The translations under genes were made by a program, and so were the position numbers. The notes under the pieces are model-generated. The model saw only the letters and a program-made list of their open reading frames with translations, was not told the origin of the DNA and did no database searches. This document shows positions 16,653 to 26,212 of a DNA stretch of 64,000 bases, piece after piece. Source of the stretch: Paenibacillus sp. FSL H3-0469 (lineage in GTDB: Bacteria > Bacillota > Bacilli > Paenibacillales > Paenibacillaceae); the NCBI RefSeq assembly GCF_038051945.1, contig NZ_CP150302.1, forward strand, positions 2,170,001-2,234,000. The letters run 5' to 3'. The first letter of the stretch is position 1, and every line of letters starts with the position of its first letter.

Positions 16653-17681
16653 ATGACCAACTCTTCAAGTCATCCGAAACCTGCTGCACCGAAATCGCGA
16701 AGCAGGCTGCTTAAGCTCCTGCTGATCCTTGTGTCTGCTGTCCTGCTTCTCGCAGGGTCAGGGTTCCTATATGAAGCCGTTGCCTCCCACTCCGCCCGTA
16801 AAAGCTATCCTGCACCGGGTCAATTGGTGGATGCCGGAGGCTATAACCTCCACATTCGCCAGCTGGGAGCGGGAGCCCCGACTATCATTCTGGAAGCAGG
16901 CAGCGGCGAAACCAGCCTGTCGTGGAGAGATATTCCTGAACAGTTAGCTGAACATGCTACCGTTGTCACTTATGATAGGGCCGGGTATGCCTGGAGCGAG
17001 CAGGCGGATACGGAACGCTCAGGCGCCAATATCGTTCGTGAGCTGCATACGGCACTGAGAAATGCAGACATTCCCGGCCCCTACTTGATGGTCGGCCACT
17101 CTCTCGGCGGCATGTACGCCCGGCTGTTCACTCAGACCTACCCAGCAGAAGTAACCGGGCTGGTGCTGATTGATGCCAGACCCGAGAATGACGACCGCGA
17201 GACAAAGCCGATTCTGGCCGCTGAGAATATTGCCGGCAACCCCAGTGCTTCCCTGCTGAGTCTACTTAAGCGATCCGGTGTGCTGCGGCTATTCCAGGAT
17301 CATCTACTCACGGGGCTGGTTGCTCCACAAGACCGCGGCGCGTTCATTAACGTTATTTCCACGCCCAGTTATTTTGCCGCCAAGGAGCAGGAGGCAGCGC
17401 TCGCCAGCTCTACCGAGGATGCCATCCGGGGACAGAACTTCGGCTCACTCCCGGTCAAGGTGATCGCCCGAGGCTTACCTCAGGACTATGCATCCTTCGG
17501 AGTCTCCGAAGATGCGGGCCGGCGGCTGGAAGCAATCTGGCAGGAAGGCCAGCGCAGTATGCTGAACCTGTCTTCCAACAGTGAACTTATAGTCGCCGAG
17601 AAAAGCGGGCATATGATCATTCATGATCAGCCGGAGCTGGTCGTCCAGACGATTCTCGGTATGCTCGCCGCAGGGAAGTGA
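16653..17681 (+). CDS. Membrane-anchored alpha/beta-hydrolase
   Basis: A 342-residue hydrolase starting MTNSSSHPK. Residues 1-20 are basic and Ser/Pro-rich, and 21-45 form an uncleaved membrane anchor (LLKLLLILVSAVLLLAGSG). The catalytic domain has the oxyanion region EAGSGETSLSW, nucleophile elbow GHSLGGMYAR (Ser), acidic DARPEND after the following strand and the terminal His in EKSGHMIIHDQPE. The fold is that of haloperoxidase/esterase-like serine hydrolases; the substrate is unknown. GGAG lies 14 bases before the ATG, slightly far. A TTG 11 codons upstream overlaps the palindromic operator and is less likely. The palindrome implies repressor control. Confidence 0.85.
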   Translation: MTNSSSHPKPAAPKSRSRLLKLLLILVSAVLLLAGSGFLYEAVASHSARKSYPAPGQLVDAGGYNLHIRQLGAGAPTIILEAGSGETSLSWRDIPEQLAEHATVVTYDRAGYAWSEQADTERSGANIVRELHTALRNADIPGPYLMVGHSLGGMYARLFTQTYPAEVTGLVLIDARPENDDRETKPILAAENIAGNPSASLLSLLKRSGVLRLFQDHLLTGLVAPQDRGAFINVISTPSYFAAKEQEAALASSTEDAIRGQNFGSLPVKVIARGLPQDYASFGVSEDAGRRLEAIWQEGQRSMLNLSSNSELIVAEKSGHMIIHDQPELVVQTILGMLAAGK

Positions 17682-17730
17682 TCTTGATTGCAGCACATTG
17701 CATGCAGCATGACATTTCAAGCTGCATTCA

Positions 17731-18387
17731 TTATGGGTACATCGGCTTGATTACATTCCAGTTGGCATGCATAGACAAGGTTACCGGGGAACAGCCCTTG
17801 GGCATCAGAATGCCAAGCCCATAGCTATGCTCGAATTGTACTGCATAGTACTGCTTCTGAAGATCTTCCCACAGGCGGTGCACGCCGAAGTCGTCTTGCA
17901 TAGCCGCAATATCATGGAACAGAATAACACCTTGATCCGCCAGCTTCGGCAGCCAGGACTCATAATCATGCTTAACCGCCTCATAGGTGTGAAGGCCGTC
18001 AATATGCAGCAAGTCGATGCTTCGGTCTGCAAATTGAAGCAATGCCTCGTCGAAGGTCATTCGCAGCAGATGGGAGATCCCGGGGTAATAGGTGGCCGAC
18101 GAGGATTGCACGGATTGGTAACAGGATTCATCGTACAGTCCCGAATGCTGGTCGCCCAGCCACGTATCGACTGCGTAACATTCCGTTGCAAGCCCATGAT
18201 CCTTGACAGACTGACAGAAGGCGAAGTGAGAAGCTCCATAATAAGTTCCTAACTCCACTACCCGGTTCGGCTGTATATGACGGACCAAGTCATAGCCGAA
18301 TCTGCGGTGCCCTTCCCAAGCGGTATTCAGATGTGTCCCCCGCTCATCCGTCTCAAACACAGGTCTGCTGCTGCTCCATACCGTCAT
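17731..18387 (-). CDS. Class I SAM-dependent methyltransferase (Methyltransf_24)
   Basis: A 218-residue protein. Motif I VVELGTYYGASHFAFC (about 43-58) binds SAM. CYAVDTWLGDQHSGLYDE, then SIDLLHIDGLHTYEAVKHD and GVILFHDIAAMQDDFGVHRL, match the Methyltransf_24/cephalosporin-hydroxylase-like group often found with glycan or rhamnose synthesis genes. The metal-binding-like D/H residues (HIDGLHTY) are kept. GGGGGAG lies just before the ATG; a GTG two codons earlier is too close to it. It converges on the hydrolase gene, 49 bases apart. The acceptor is unknown. Confidence 0.82.
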   Translation of the reverse strand: MTVWSSSRPVFETDERGTHLNTAWEGHRRFGYDLVRHIQPNRVVELGTYYGASHFAFCQSVKDHGLATECYAVDTWLGDQHSGLYDESCYQSVQSSSATYYPGISHLLRMTFDEALLQFADRSIDLLHIDGLHTYEAVKHDYESWLPKLADQGVILFHDIAAMQDDFGVHRLWEDLQKQYYAVQFEHSYGLGILMPKGCSPVTLSMHANWNVIKPMYP

Positions 18388-18503
18388 GTACACTCCCCCC
18401 GACCCAAGAGATATACGTTAGTGTATTCGGAGCGAGTAGGATTGGCTTGGATATCTGTAACCTCCAAATCCGATAAATTTTCAGATTGTCCGGATTGCGC
18501 ACT

Positions 18504-18567
18504 AAATAAAAGCGGTACAAACCCAAGACTCATTCGTGAATGAGCTTGCAGGTTGTACCGCTTATTT
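18504..18567 (-). terminator. Terminator of the mannoside operon
   Basis: AAATAAAAGCGGTACAA (18504-18520) pairs with TTGTACCGCTTATTT (18553-18567), and the inner arms CTCATTC/GAATGAG extend the structure. A/T runs on both ends allow function on either strand. It lies 29 bases after the GH38 stop. Confidence 0.7.
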
Positions 18568-18595
18568 TCGGTTTCTATACAATTAGTGCAATAGC

Positions 18596-21403
18596 TTACT
18601 TCTCCAACTGGTACACCTGTGTGACGATCTTGTAGCCGCCTACAGGCTGCTCCGCTGCCGCAAGCTTCGAGACACGGCGCTCCAGCACATCACTCTCATA
18701 GACAGCCTCTGCCCCGAAGGCAGGCTGAACCTTGAGTTCAGCCGGTTCGCCGCCCAGGTTGTACCAGCGGGCCACGAGATCGCCCGTCTCCTCTGCCATC
18801 TTGAGGGTCGAGAAGGCCAGCGGCGAAGCACTGGAGTTCCAGCTTAACCACTGCCCCGATACCGGCAGGGTCACTCCGCCTGAATGCGGACGTCCATTCA
18901 CGGCCGGAACACGTGTAGCAGGACCTTGGGTCTGAAGGACCGTCCACGGAATCTGGTACTGGTAAGCTTGGGCATAAGCACCGGATACCGCTCCGTCACC
19001 TGTATAAGGGATGATCGCGTATTCTACGGATTGCTGGCCCAGGCACTGTGCCTCCGGCGTCTCGAACACACCCCAGTCTCCGAGTTCAGAGGACGAGCGC
19101 AGCAGGGTTACTGCAATGGTGTTCTTGCCGTCCAGCAGTACCTCGTATTCATTCAGGCCCTTGTTCGCAACCGCAAGCCCATGGACTCCGTCCGCTACGC
19201 TGACGAAGACCTGCTGATGCTGGGCATTACTCGGATTGATCCACTCTGCCGCAGGCCGGTTATTACGTCTGGCCACCTCGAACACGGAGTCAGCATAGTG
19301 GTGGTCCGCTTCAAGCCCTGTAGGGAACAAGGCTCTGAGCCGCTGATCCTTGGCCTGATTATTGAAGCTGGTGCTTACCTGCAGCATTCTGCTTCCAGCT
19401 TCCAGTGTATAGTGTGTGGTCAGCACAAGCGGAACCATCTGAGCCGAACGCTGGGCTGTGCGCTCCGTGAACGGTACCATCTGCTGCTTCTCGGTAAGGA
19501 AAGTCTCGTCTGCACTGGCCGGAACCTCCCAGCGCAGCACCGTCTGCATCACCACACGCGACGGGGACTGCTCCTTGATTGAAATCTCAGCTGTCAAGCC
19601 TTCGGTGGTCAGCACCTCGCTGCCTTCCGGCTGACGGTACACATACTCATTGCCGATATCCCCGGTGTTCTCATAGGCATTCAATCCGGCATAGACCGCA
19701 CCTGATTGCTTGTCTGTAACAGTCACGGTACCGTTGTCCGCAACCGCAACGATCAGCTTGGCATTCTCCATGGTATGGCCCTGGACATGTACACTATCCA
19801 GCACGGCTGCTTCCGCACCGGCGGCAGCGGCAGCGGGAACCATAGCATACGTACGGTACCCAAGCGCAGCCACCTCCGCTGCCGGGAAGCTCATCCGCAC
19901 CTTACGCGCCATATAAGGCTGGCGGAAGCGGTCCTTGGGCAGCTCATACCCGAAGTGAACCCCGAGATCCTCAATCTGGGCCGGATAGACTTTACCCTCT
20001 TCGTCCATAACCTGCCATTCGCCCAGGGGCTCCTGCTTCAGCTCCCGTGCAAGCCCCTGCGGGGTTGGGCCTTGAGGGAAATATCTCTTCGCCGTAATCA
20101 GCTCCACCGTCACCGTTCCGGTTCTGGACCAGCCGCTGGTATTAAATACGGTGAACGGAACGGCTTCCGGTCCCCATGCCGCTACCGAAGAGACATCAAT
20201 GGCTTCAGTAAGCGCAGCCGCGCTCTGGGCGGCAATCGCCTCAGCCATCTGGCTGCTCTTGGCGAACCGGGTCACCATCTCGCGGTGCACCTCATCCACG
20301 CTGCAGCCGCAGATGCTGTCATGCGGGTGATTCTGCATGAGCGTCTTCCACGCATAGGTCAGCAGCGCATGCGGATAGGCCTGTACCCCGGCCAGCGCAG
20401 CGAACGCCGCCAATGGCTCAGCCACCTTTTCCAGCAAGGTCTGGCCGGATTGGTTCAATTGCTTCAGATACACCCGCGATGAGGCTGTGTTTACCAGTGT
20501 GCCCCATCCATCCGTATGCTGGCTGCGCAGCTCCCCTTCCACCGTCACCAGATCGCCTGGAAGATTGTCTTCCAGCGCCTTCAGGTACTCGTCGAAATTG
20601 GAATGCACGAACTCCACATCGGGATACAGGCTGGAGGCGGTGCGGATGGCCTCCGACAGATCGGTCTGAATCGGCTGATGATCGCAGCCGTTCATGAACA
20701 GCAGATGCGGAGTAGAAGCGAACTTCTCGGCGTCTGCGAGATTCTTGTCCCAGTATGCCTTGGCGGCAACCGGGTCTGCCGGAACCTCCATGCCGTTGCA
20801 GTACCAGTTGGCGAACAGCACACCCAGCACCTCGGAACCGTCCGGGGAACGCCAGACCATCTCGGAATAAGGAGACTCGTAGGTATCGTTCTCGCTGACT
20901 TCATTATTGAAGCCTGTCGGCTTCACGCCGCGTCCGAAGATGGCATTCGTAATTCCAGCCTGCTGGAGAATCTGCGGCGCCTGGCCCATATTGCCGAAGG
21001 AATCGGGGAAATATCCGGTTTTGGAGATGATCCCGAACGGTCTCGCATCCATATGCCCGATCAGCAGGTTGCGCAGATTTGCTTCCCCGCTGGTCAGGAA
21101 CTCGTCCTGAAGCACGTACCACGGACCGAAATGAATGCGTCCTTCCCGGATATAGCGGTCCAGCCGCTCTCTCTGCTCCGGGCGGACCTGGAGATAATCC
21201 TCGCGGATGATGGTCTGTCCGTCCAGGTGAAAATAGCGGTAATCCGGATCTTGATCCAGCGTATCGAGCAGCTTATCCATCAGTTCAATCAATAGCAGAT
21301 GATGATGTTCATAAGGCATATACCATTCACGGTCCCAGTGCGTATGCGAAATGATATGTGCGGTTTTTTTATTAACTATGTTGTTGTCTATGTTGTTAGC
21401 CAT
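18596..21403 (-). CDS. Alpha-mannosidase, glycoside hydrolase family 38
   Basis: A 935-residue retaining alpha-mannosidase, normal for bacterial MngB-like GH38. Family motifs: the zinc-binding ISHTHWDREWYMPYE at the N-terminus, YFPDSFGNMGQAPQILQ (nucleophile Asp region), MNGCDHQP and HDSICGCSVDEVHREM. A long beta-rich C-terminal part binds and shapes the substrate (for example LTTHYTLEAGSRMLQVSTSFNNQ). It lacks a signal peptide, so it acts on mannosides after import. GGAGGGTTACCTAGATG fixes the start. It is the last gene of the mannoside operon, 22 bases after the second permease. With GH125 it should strip alpha-linked mannose from imported oligosaccharides. Confidence 0.95.
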   Translation of the reverse strand: MANNIDNNIVNKKTAHIISHTHWDREWYMPYEHHHLLLIELMDKLLDTLDQDPDYRYFHLDGQTIIREDYLQVRPEQRERLDRYIREGRIHFGPWYVLQDEFLTSGEANLRNLLIGHMDARPFGIISKTGYFPDSFGNMGQAPQILQQAGITNAIFGRGVKPTGFNNEVSENDTYESPYSEMVWRSPDGSEVLGVLFANWYCNGMEVPADPVAAKAYWDKNLADAEKFASTPHLLFMNGCDHQPIQTDLSEAIRTASSLYPDVEFVHSNFDEYLKALEDNLPGDLVTVEGELRSQHTDGWGTLVNTASSRVYLKQLNQSGQTLLEKVAEPLAAFAALAGVQAYPHALLTYAWKTLMQNHPHDSICGCSVDEVHREMVTRFAKSSQMAEAIAAQSAAALTEAIDVSSVAAWGPEAVPFTVFNTSGWSRTGTVTVELITAKRYFPQGPTPQGLARELKQEPLGEWQVMDEEGKVYPAQIEDLGVHFGYELPKDRFRQPYMARKVRMSFPAAEVAALGYRTYAMVPAAAAAGAEAAVLDSVHVQGHTMENAKLIVAVADNGTVTVTDKQSGAVYAGLNAYENTGDIGNEYVYRQPEGSEVLTTEGLTAEISIKEQSPSRVVMQTVLRWEVPASADETFLTEKQQMVPFTERTAQRSAQMVPLVLTTHYTLEAGSRMLQVSTSFNNQAKDQRLRALFPTGLEADHHYADSVFEVARRNNRPAAEWINPSNAQHQQVFVSVADGVHGLAVANKGLNEYEVLLDGKNTIAVTLLRSSSELGDWGVFETPEAQCLGQQSVEYAIIPYTGDGAVSGAYAQAYQYQIPWTVLQTQGPATRVPAVNGRPHSGGVTLPVSGQWLSWNSSASPLAFSTLKMAEETGDLVARWYNLGGEPAELKVQPAFGAEAVYESDVLERRVSKLAAAEQPVGGYKIVTQVYQLEK

Positions 21404-21425
21404 CTAGGTAACCCTCCATTATCCC

Positions 21426-22247
21426 TTATCCTTTTGTCGCTCCGCCCATGCTGAACCCCTTGGACATATACCGCTGGGAGAACATATACAGCACTACGGA
21501 AGGCATCGTGTAGAGCAGTGAGAAGGCAGCGAGTCTGCCATATTCGACCATACCATGGCTGCCGAAGAATTGATAGATCGTGACAGAGGCCGGCAGCTTC
21601 TCCGGTGTCTGGAGCAGGATGTACGGCACGAAGAAGTTCCCCCAGCTGCCCGAGAAGGTAAAGATCGCAATCGTCGCGATACCCGGAAGCATGAGCGGGG
21701 CCACGATTCTCCGGAGTCCGCCCCAGACGGAGGCCCCGTCAATCCATGCTGCTTCCTCCAGATCGATCGGCACGGAGTCCATGAAGCTCTTCATCATCCA
21801 GATCCCGTAGGGCAGGGAGGAGGATGTGAGGAAGAGCATGGTCGCGAAGATTGAGTTCTGCAATTTGAAGAACAGGAACATCTGAAATACCGGAACCATA
21901 ACCGCCGTAATTGGCAGAGCCGTCATGAAGAGGATGCTGAGCAGGAAGCTTTTTTTGAAGCGCATCTCATAACGGGATAACGGATACGCAGCCAGTACGG
22001 ATGCAAGAACAACAAGGGTTGCCTGCCCTCCGGAGAGAATGATCCCTACGCCGAACGAGCGCAGATTGCCGCTGTCTCCGAGCACTGCCGAGAAGTTATC
22101 GAGTGTAAAATTAGGGAATCTAATACCCTGCTGGGCATTTGTATCAAACGAAGCGAGCAGAATCCAGAATAACGGCAGCAGGAAGCAGAGTCCCAGAACC
22201 ACCAGAATCCCGTATTGGATATTACGTTGAAGCCTATGCTTGACCAC
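21426..22247 (-). CDS. Carbohydrate ABC transporter permease (MalG type)
   Basis: A 273-residue inner-membrane permease with six helices. The EAA loop ...DSVPIDLEEAAWIDGASVWG... lies at about 160-185, followed by IVAPLMLPGIATIAIFTF. The C-terminal QRYMSKGFSMGGATKG is characteristic of MalG-like sugar permeases. It starts at GTG after GGAGGTGCATCACT. With the partner permease and the lipoprotein it forms the uptake system for mannosyl oligosaccharides; no ATPase is encoded here, so a shared MsmX-type ATPase is likely. Confidence 0.93.
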   Translation of the reverse strand: MVKHRLQRNIQYGILVVLGLCFLLPLFWILLASFDTNAQQGIRFPNFTLDNFSAVLGDSGNLRSFGVGIILSGGQATLVVLASVLAAYPLSRYEMRFKKSFLLSILFMTALPITAVMVPVFQMFLFFKLQNSIFATMLFLTSSSLPYGIWMMKSFMDSVPIDLEEAAWIDGASVWGGLRRIVAPLMLPGIATIAIFTFSGSWGNFFVPYILLQTPEKLPASVTIYQFFGSHGMVEYGRLAAFSLLYTMPSVVLYMFSQRYMSKGFSMGGATKG

Positions 22248-22268
22248 AGTGATGCACCTCCTTCAGGG

Positions 22269-23135
22269 TTAGACCTTGACTTTCATAGATTTCATATAGA
22301 ACAAGCTTGCAACAATTCCGATCACCAGCAGCACGAGCGAGATCGCGGTGCCGTATCCGAACTGATAATTGACGAAGGCCTGGTTGTACATAAATACCGG
22401 TAAGGTCTGAGTGGCCGTTCCCGGTCCCCCTCCGGTCATGGTATAGATCAGTGTGAATACGCCCAGTGTCTGGAGCGTGACAAGCATCATGTTGGTGACG
22501 ATCGAGCCTTTTACCATAGGAATGGTGATGTAACTAAGAATCTTGAAGTTGCTCGCTCCATCAATCGTGGCGGCCTCCTCAATATCCTTGGGAATCTCAT
22601 CCAGTGCGGATTGATAAACCATCATCGAGAACGCTGTGCCGTGCCAGATGTTGGCGATGATGACACTCACCATCGGGAAGCTGAACAGCCAGGAGACCGG
22701 GCTAATGCCAAACCAGCCGATGATCTGATTGAGGGACCCGTTATCACTGAAGAACGCTACCATACAGAAGGCGACAACGATCTCCGGTGTAACCCAGCCC
22801 GCAATGACGATAATGCCGATGATCCGGCGGAAGGTTACATTCTTCTCTTTCATTAGCAGGGCCAGAATGAAGCCGAGCACGACCTGCCCGATGACCGCTG
22901 AGAAAATCAGGAACACCAGGGTTCTCCAGACGCTGATCCGGAAATCCGGGTCCTGGAACATGTTCGTGAAGTTCTGGAAGCCGATGAATTGCAGGTTACG
23001 GGCAGCACTCCCCGTCAGAGCCATATTGGTAAAGGCAAAGCAAATGGTCAAAATAATCGGTACGATAAAGAATATCAGCAGCAGCAAGACAGAAGGCGTC
23101 AGAAATAAAAATGCGCCCCGCGACTTCCTTTTCAT
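22269..23135 (-). CDS. Carbohydrate ABC transporter permease (MalF type)
   Basis: A 288-residue permease with six helices. The N-terminal FLFLTPSVLLLLIFFIVPII and the EAA loop ALDEIPKDIEEAATIDGASN mark a CUT1-family MalF-like subunit. TGGGPGTATQTLPVFMYNQAF near the C-terminus is also typical. GGAGGGGGAGTGACCTATG sets the start. It lies 21 bases before the MalG-type gene and 68 bases after the binding protein. Confidence 0.93.
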   Translation of the reverse strand: MKRKSRGAFLFLTPSVLLLLIFFIVPIILTICFAFTNMALTGSAARNLQFIGFQNFTNMFQDPDFRISVWRTLVFLIFSAVIGQVVLGFILALLMKEKNVTFRRIIGIIVIAGWVTPEIVVAFCMVAFFSDNGSLNQIIGWFGISPVSWLFSFPMVSVIIANIWHGTAFSMMVYQSALDEIPKDIEEAATIDGASNFKILSYITIPMVKGSIVTNMMLVTLQTLGVFTLIYTMTGGGPGTATQTLPVFMYNQAFVNYQFGYGTAISLVLLVIGIVASLFYMKSMKVKV

Positions 23136-23203
23136 AGGTCACTCCCCCTCCAAATCCGAAAGAGGAGAATGGCTTCTCCTCTGCGTTCGAATTCTCAAAT
23201 CCA

Positions 23204-24586
23204 CTATTTGACTTCTACTTTATCTTCTCCAAGCGAGCGGGTAACATTATCCTTCAGCTGCTTCACAGCATCTTCCGGCGACAGCTTGCCTGAAGCAATG
23301 CTCTCTACAATACTCTGAAGCTGCGCAGATACGGTTGCATACTGATCATTGGCCGGGCGGAATTTCGCTACTTCCAGTAAGGCTTGCGCCTCCGCTGTAT
23401 ACGTACGGTCTGTATAGCCTGCTACGTCCACCGAATCATTACGCGGGCTCAGGTTGCCCTCTGCCACTACGCGTCCTGTTGCATTCTCCTGATTCATCAG
23501 GAACTCCAGGAACTTCCACGCTGCTTCCTTATTCTGCGATTGTGCCGGAATCGACCAGGCCCAGCCGCCGGACATGGTGATGGCTCCAGGCTCTTGACCG
23601 TTCTGCGTCGGGAATGGAGCGAAGCCCATCTTGTCTGCTACATTCTCAATCGGTGCTGCACCGTTCTCGAACCAGGTGGAGCCGGCCCAGCTTCCGTCTA
23701 CGGCCATCGCCAGCTTGCCCTGCGGGAACAGCTGCTGGAAGGCAATGCTGCCGGCTTGTCCGTTAAGTGCTACCTGCATCGAAGGGCCTGTCTTATCTAC
23801 ATTGAACAATTGATTAATGAATTTGAAGGAATCAAGGAGTCCGGGGCTGCTTACGACCCATTTCTTAGTTTCATCGTTATAGAGGGTGTCGTTCGTGCCG
23901 TACAGAAGCATCTCCAGCGTCTGCATCGTTACGCCTTCTCCGCTCGATTTGCCCACGATCATATTCAGCGGGGTTACGCCCGGCAGCTTATCCTTGATGG
24001 TACGTGCGGCTTCCAGCACCTCATCCCAATTAGCAGGCTTGAACGGCACCGGTAAGCCCGCTTGCGCCAGCAGCTCTTTGTTGTACCAGATACCGCGTGT
24101 ATCCGAGGTTGCAGGTACGCCGTAGATTTTGCCGTCTTCACCGGTCACACCGGCTTTGAGGTTCTCAATGAATTTGTCCTTCCAGTCACTCCAGCCCGCA
24201 ACCTGCGTATCCAGCGGCTCCAGGTATCCGGCTGCGGCATCCGATTTGATGATTGAGGTATCTTCGGCTACGATATCCGGCGCTGTATCGGGCGACTTCA
24301 TCTGCAGGACGATCTTGGAGGTGTAGTCCCCTTCGCTGGCCAGCACCGGAGCAATCTTGATCTTGATATCCGGGTTGTCCGTTTCGAACTTTTCAATCAG
24401 TCCCGATTCAAAATACTTGGTTAATGTATCCTCGGAGCCCGACGAACGGAAGGTAATGGTGACCTCCTTCTTCCCTTCGGCTGCGCCCGAACCGGAATTC
24501 GAATTGCCGCTTGAACAGGCCGTTGTCAACAGAAGAAGAGAAGCCATAGCCGCAGTCATCGAAACTTTGAATTTATTCATTTTCAT
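23204..24586 (-). CDS. Sugar-binding lipoprotein (extracellular solute-binding family 1)
   Basis: A 460-residue binding protein. Residues 1-23 are a lipoprotein signal ending LLTTAC, with lipidation expected at Cys24, followed by a Ser/Gly/Asn linker. The domain pattern is CUT1-type: VTITFRSSGSEDT, the SBP1 hinge VPATSDTRGIWYNKELL, GKLAMAVDGSWAGST and the C-terminal MSGGWAWSIPAQSQNKEAAW. It should bind mannosyl oligosaccharides and hand them to the two permeases downstream. A cre box lies about 28 bases before the start. The 93-base gap after GH125 may hold an extra promoter. Confidence 0.92.
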   Translation of the reverse strand: MKMNKFKVSMTAAMASLLLLTTACSSGNSNSGSGAAEGKKEVTITFRSSGSEDTLTKYFESGLIEKFETDNPDIKIKIAPVLASEGDYTSKIVLQMKSPDTAPDIVAEDTSIIKSDAAAGYLEPLDTQVAGWSDWKDKFIENLKAGVTGEDGKIYGVPATSDTRGIWYNKELLAQAGLPVPFKPANWDEVLEAARTIKDKLPGVTPLNMIVGKSSGEGVTMQTLEMLLYGTNDTLYNDETKKWVVSSPGLLDSFKFINQLFNVDKTGPSMQVALNGQAGSIAFQQLFPQGKLAMAVDGSWAGSTWFENGAAPIENVADKMGFAPFPTQNGQEPGAITMSGGWAWSIPAQSQNKEAAWKFLEFLMNQENATGRVVAEGNLSPRNDSVDVAGYTDRTYTAEAQALLEVAKFRPANDQYATVSAQLQSIVESIASGKLSPEDAVKQLKDNVTRSLGEDKVEVK

Positions 24587-24613
24587 TTGTCTTTGCCCCT
24601 TTTGGTTGTAGTT

Positions 24614-24627
24614 TCATAACGCTTTCA
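24614..24627. promoter_or_regulatory. Candidate cre box before the sugar-binding gene
   Basis: On the minus strand TGAAAGCGTTATGA matches 13 of 14 cre consensus positions. It lies between the GH125 stop and the binding-protein start. Confidence 0.55.
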
Positions 24628-24679
24628 TAAAAGCTTCGAAAAGAACGGACAAGCCGTCTTTTCTACTACACAATCCGGT

Positions 24680-25972
24680 CTACTTCACTACCCGTAATCC
24701 GCAATAATCCATAATCAGTTCGCTGAACAGCATATTCGACCAGGAGAACCATGGACGGGTGAATGCTGCGGCATCGTTGACAGAGAAGCCTTCATGAGTC
24801 AGGCCTGTGCCGCCATCTGTGTCCTGAATCAGCTGGAGTAAGCGTTCTTTCTCGCTGCGTTCCGGTGACGTAAGTCCTTGCATAGACAAGGCGATGTGCC
24901 AGATGTAACCTTCCGGGGTATGCGGACTGCCGATGCCTTCCGCAACCTGCCCTTTATAGTAATAAGGATTATCCTCGCTGAGGATAAATCTCCGGGTATT
25001 GCGGTACACCTCGTCATTCTCGTCCGTGTAGCCGAGGTAAGGCAAGGACAGCAGGCTTGGAACATTGGCGTCATCCATAAGATTGTAGTGACCTAGCCCG
25101 TCCGTCTCATAAGCATAGATTCTCCCATAGACCGGATGATTATAGATGCCATGCTCCTGAATCCCCTGATTAATCTCCTGCCCCAGCTTCTGCGCCGCTG
25201 CCGCAAGCTCCTGATCCCCGTAGATCTCACGGGCAATCTCTTCCAGATATCGCAGGACAACGACAGCGAACATATTGGACGGCACCAGATAGCCATACTC
25301 ACAGCAATCATCGCTTGGCCGGAAGCCTGACCAGGTCATCCCGGTATAAGCGGTTTCGCTGCCTTTGCCTTCACGGGTCAATGTATCGGTGAGCGGTGCA
25401 TCCAGGCGCTGGAACGTATAGGGGGAATCTGTCTCGTGATGCTGCTCCACTCTCCACAGCTTGATGATTTCAAGCGCGGCCTTGCGGAAGGTCTCGTCAA
25501 ACTGCGTGACGCAGCCGCTGTTCTTCCAGAGCAGATAACTGAGCTGAATCGGATACGCCAGCGAATCAATCTCATATTTGCGTTCCCAGATCCACGGGTT
25601 CATAGCGGTAAGATCCGATTGATGTCCGTGGCCGTTCGCCTCTTCATTGAAGGCATTGGCATACGGATCAAGCAGAACATAATTCATCTGCCGCTTCACA
25701 AGACCTGCAATCATCGCTTCCATGTTAGAATCTTCTGCGGCAAGCAGCAGATACGGCCGAACCTGGGCAGCGGAATCACGCAGCCACATAGCTGGTATAT
25801 CACCTGTTATAACGAAGGTGGTGCCATCCGCTTTCTGCGAAATGGTGGTGCCAATGGTATTGATCATGCAGTCCTCGAACATCTTGGCCAGCTTGGAAGA
25901 GTCTGGCAACTCCCCTTGTACCTTGCCGATCAAATCATATACAGACTTCGGAATTTCATTCTGTAGCTTCAC
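24680..25972 (-). CDS. Exo-alpha-1,6-mannosidase, glycoside hydrolase family 125
   Basis: About 430 residues from a GTG start (VKLQNEIPKSV) 14 bases after GGAGG; a TTG seven codons earlier overlaps the ribosome site itself and is unlikely. The (alpha/alpha)6 GH125 core shows GDIPAMWLRDSAAQVRPYL (catalytic-side Asp), PWIWERKYEIDSLAYPI, TGMTWSGFRPSDDCCEYGY, DDANVPSLLSLPYLGY and PHTPEGYIWHIALSMQ. GH125 enzymes release mannose from alpha-1,6-linked mannosides with inversion. No signal peptide, so it is cytoplasmic. It is the first gene of the operon. Upstream are TGGTATAT motifs shared with the divergent-side regulator gene and a cre box. Confidence 0.93.
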   Translation of the reverse strand: MKLQNEIPKSVYDLIGKVQGELPDSSKLAKMFEDCMINTIGTTISQKADGTTFVITGDIPAMWLRDSAAQVRPYLLLAAEDSNMEAMIAGLVKRQMNYVLLDPYANAFNEEANGHGHQSDLTAMNPWIWERKYEIDSLAYPIQLSYLLWKNSGCVTQFDETFRKAALEIIKLWRVEQHHETDSPYTFQRLDAPLTDTLTREGKGSETAYTGMTWSGFRPSDDCCEYGYLVPSNMFAVVVLRYLEEIAREIYGDQELAAAAQKLGQEINQGIQEHGIYNHPVYGRIYAYETDGLGHYNLMDDANVPSLLSLPYLGYTDENDEVYRNTRRFILSEDNPYYYKGQVAEGIGSPHTPEGYIWHIALSMQGLTSPERSEKERLLQLIQDTDGGTGLTHEGFSVNDAAAFTRPWFSWSNMLFSELIMDYCGLRVVK

Positions 25973-25990
25973 GGGTGTATGTTGCACCTC

Positions 25991-26101
25991 CAAATGGTAT
26001 ATATCAGTATTTCAAACGCTTTCATCATAGTAAACAAATAATAATAATATGTCAATATATTAATGGTATATTTATAGAATATAATGCGCTATTGGTATAT
26101 T
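25991..26101. promoter_or_regulatory. Operator region: three TGGTATAT motifs plus cre box, mannoside operon
   Basis: AAATGGTATATAT (25991), TAATGGTATATTT (26061) and ATTGGTATATTAT (26091) lie upstream of GH125 and repeat a motif also found in front of the regulator gene. A cre box on the minus strand, TGAAAGCGTTTGAA (26010-26023, 13 of 14 consensus positions), lies among them. This implies substrate-specific control plus CcpA repression. Exact promoter elements are hidden in the AT-rich stretch 26024-26060. Confidence 0.55.
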
Positions 26102-26143
26102 ATATTTGGCTCACACGCCCTAGTGTCGCCCATTCTGAGCGCA

Positions 26144-26170
26144 ACAAAAAAAGCCTTCGCGACGAAGGCT
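26144..26170 (-). terminator. Terminator of the GntR/LacI regulator gene
   Basis: AGCCTTCG (26152-26159) pairs with CGAAGGCT (26163-26170) and on the minus strand is followed by seven T. It lies 43 bases after the regulator stop and before the mannoside operon promoter. Confidence 0.85.
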
Positions 26171-26212
26171 AATTCATTTCCGTTATGATTATAGCGGCCT
26201 CTTGCAGTAAGA

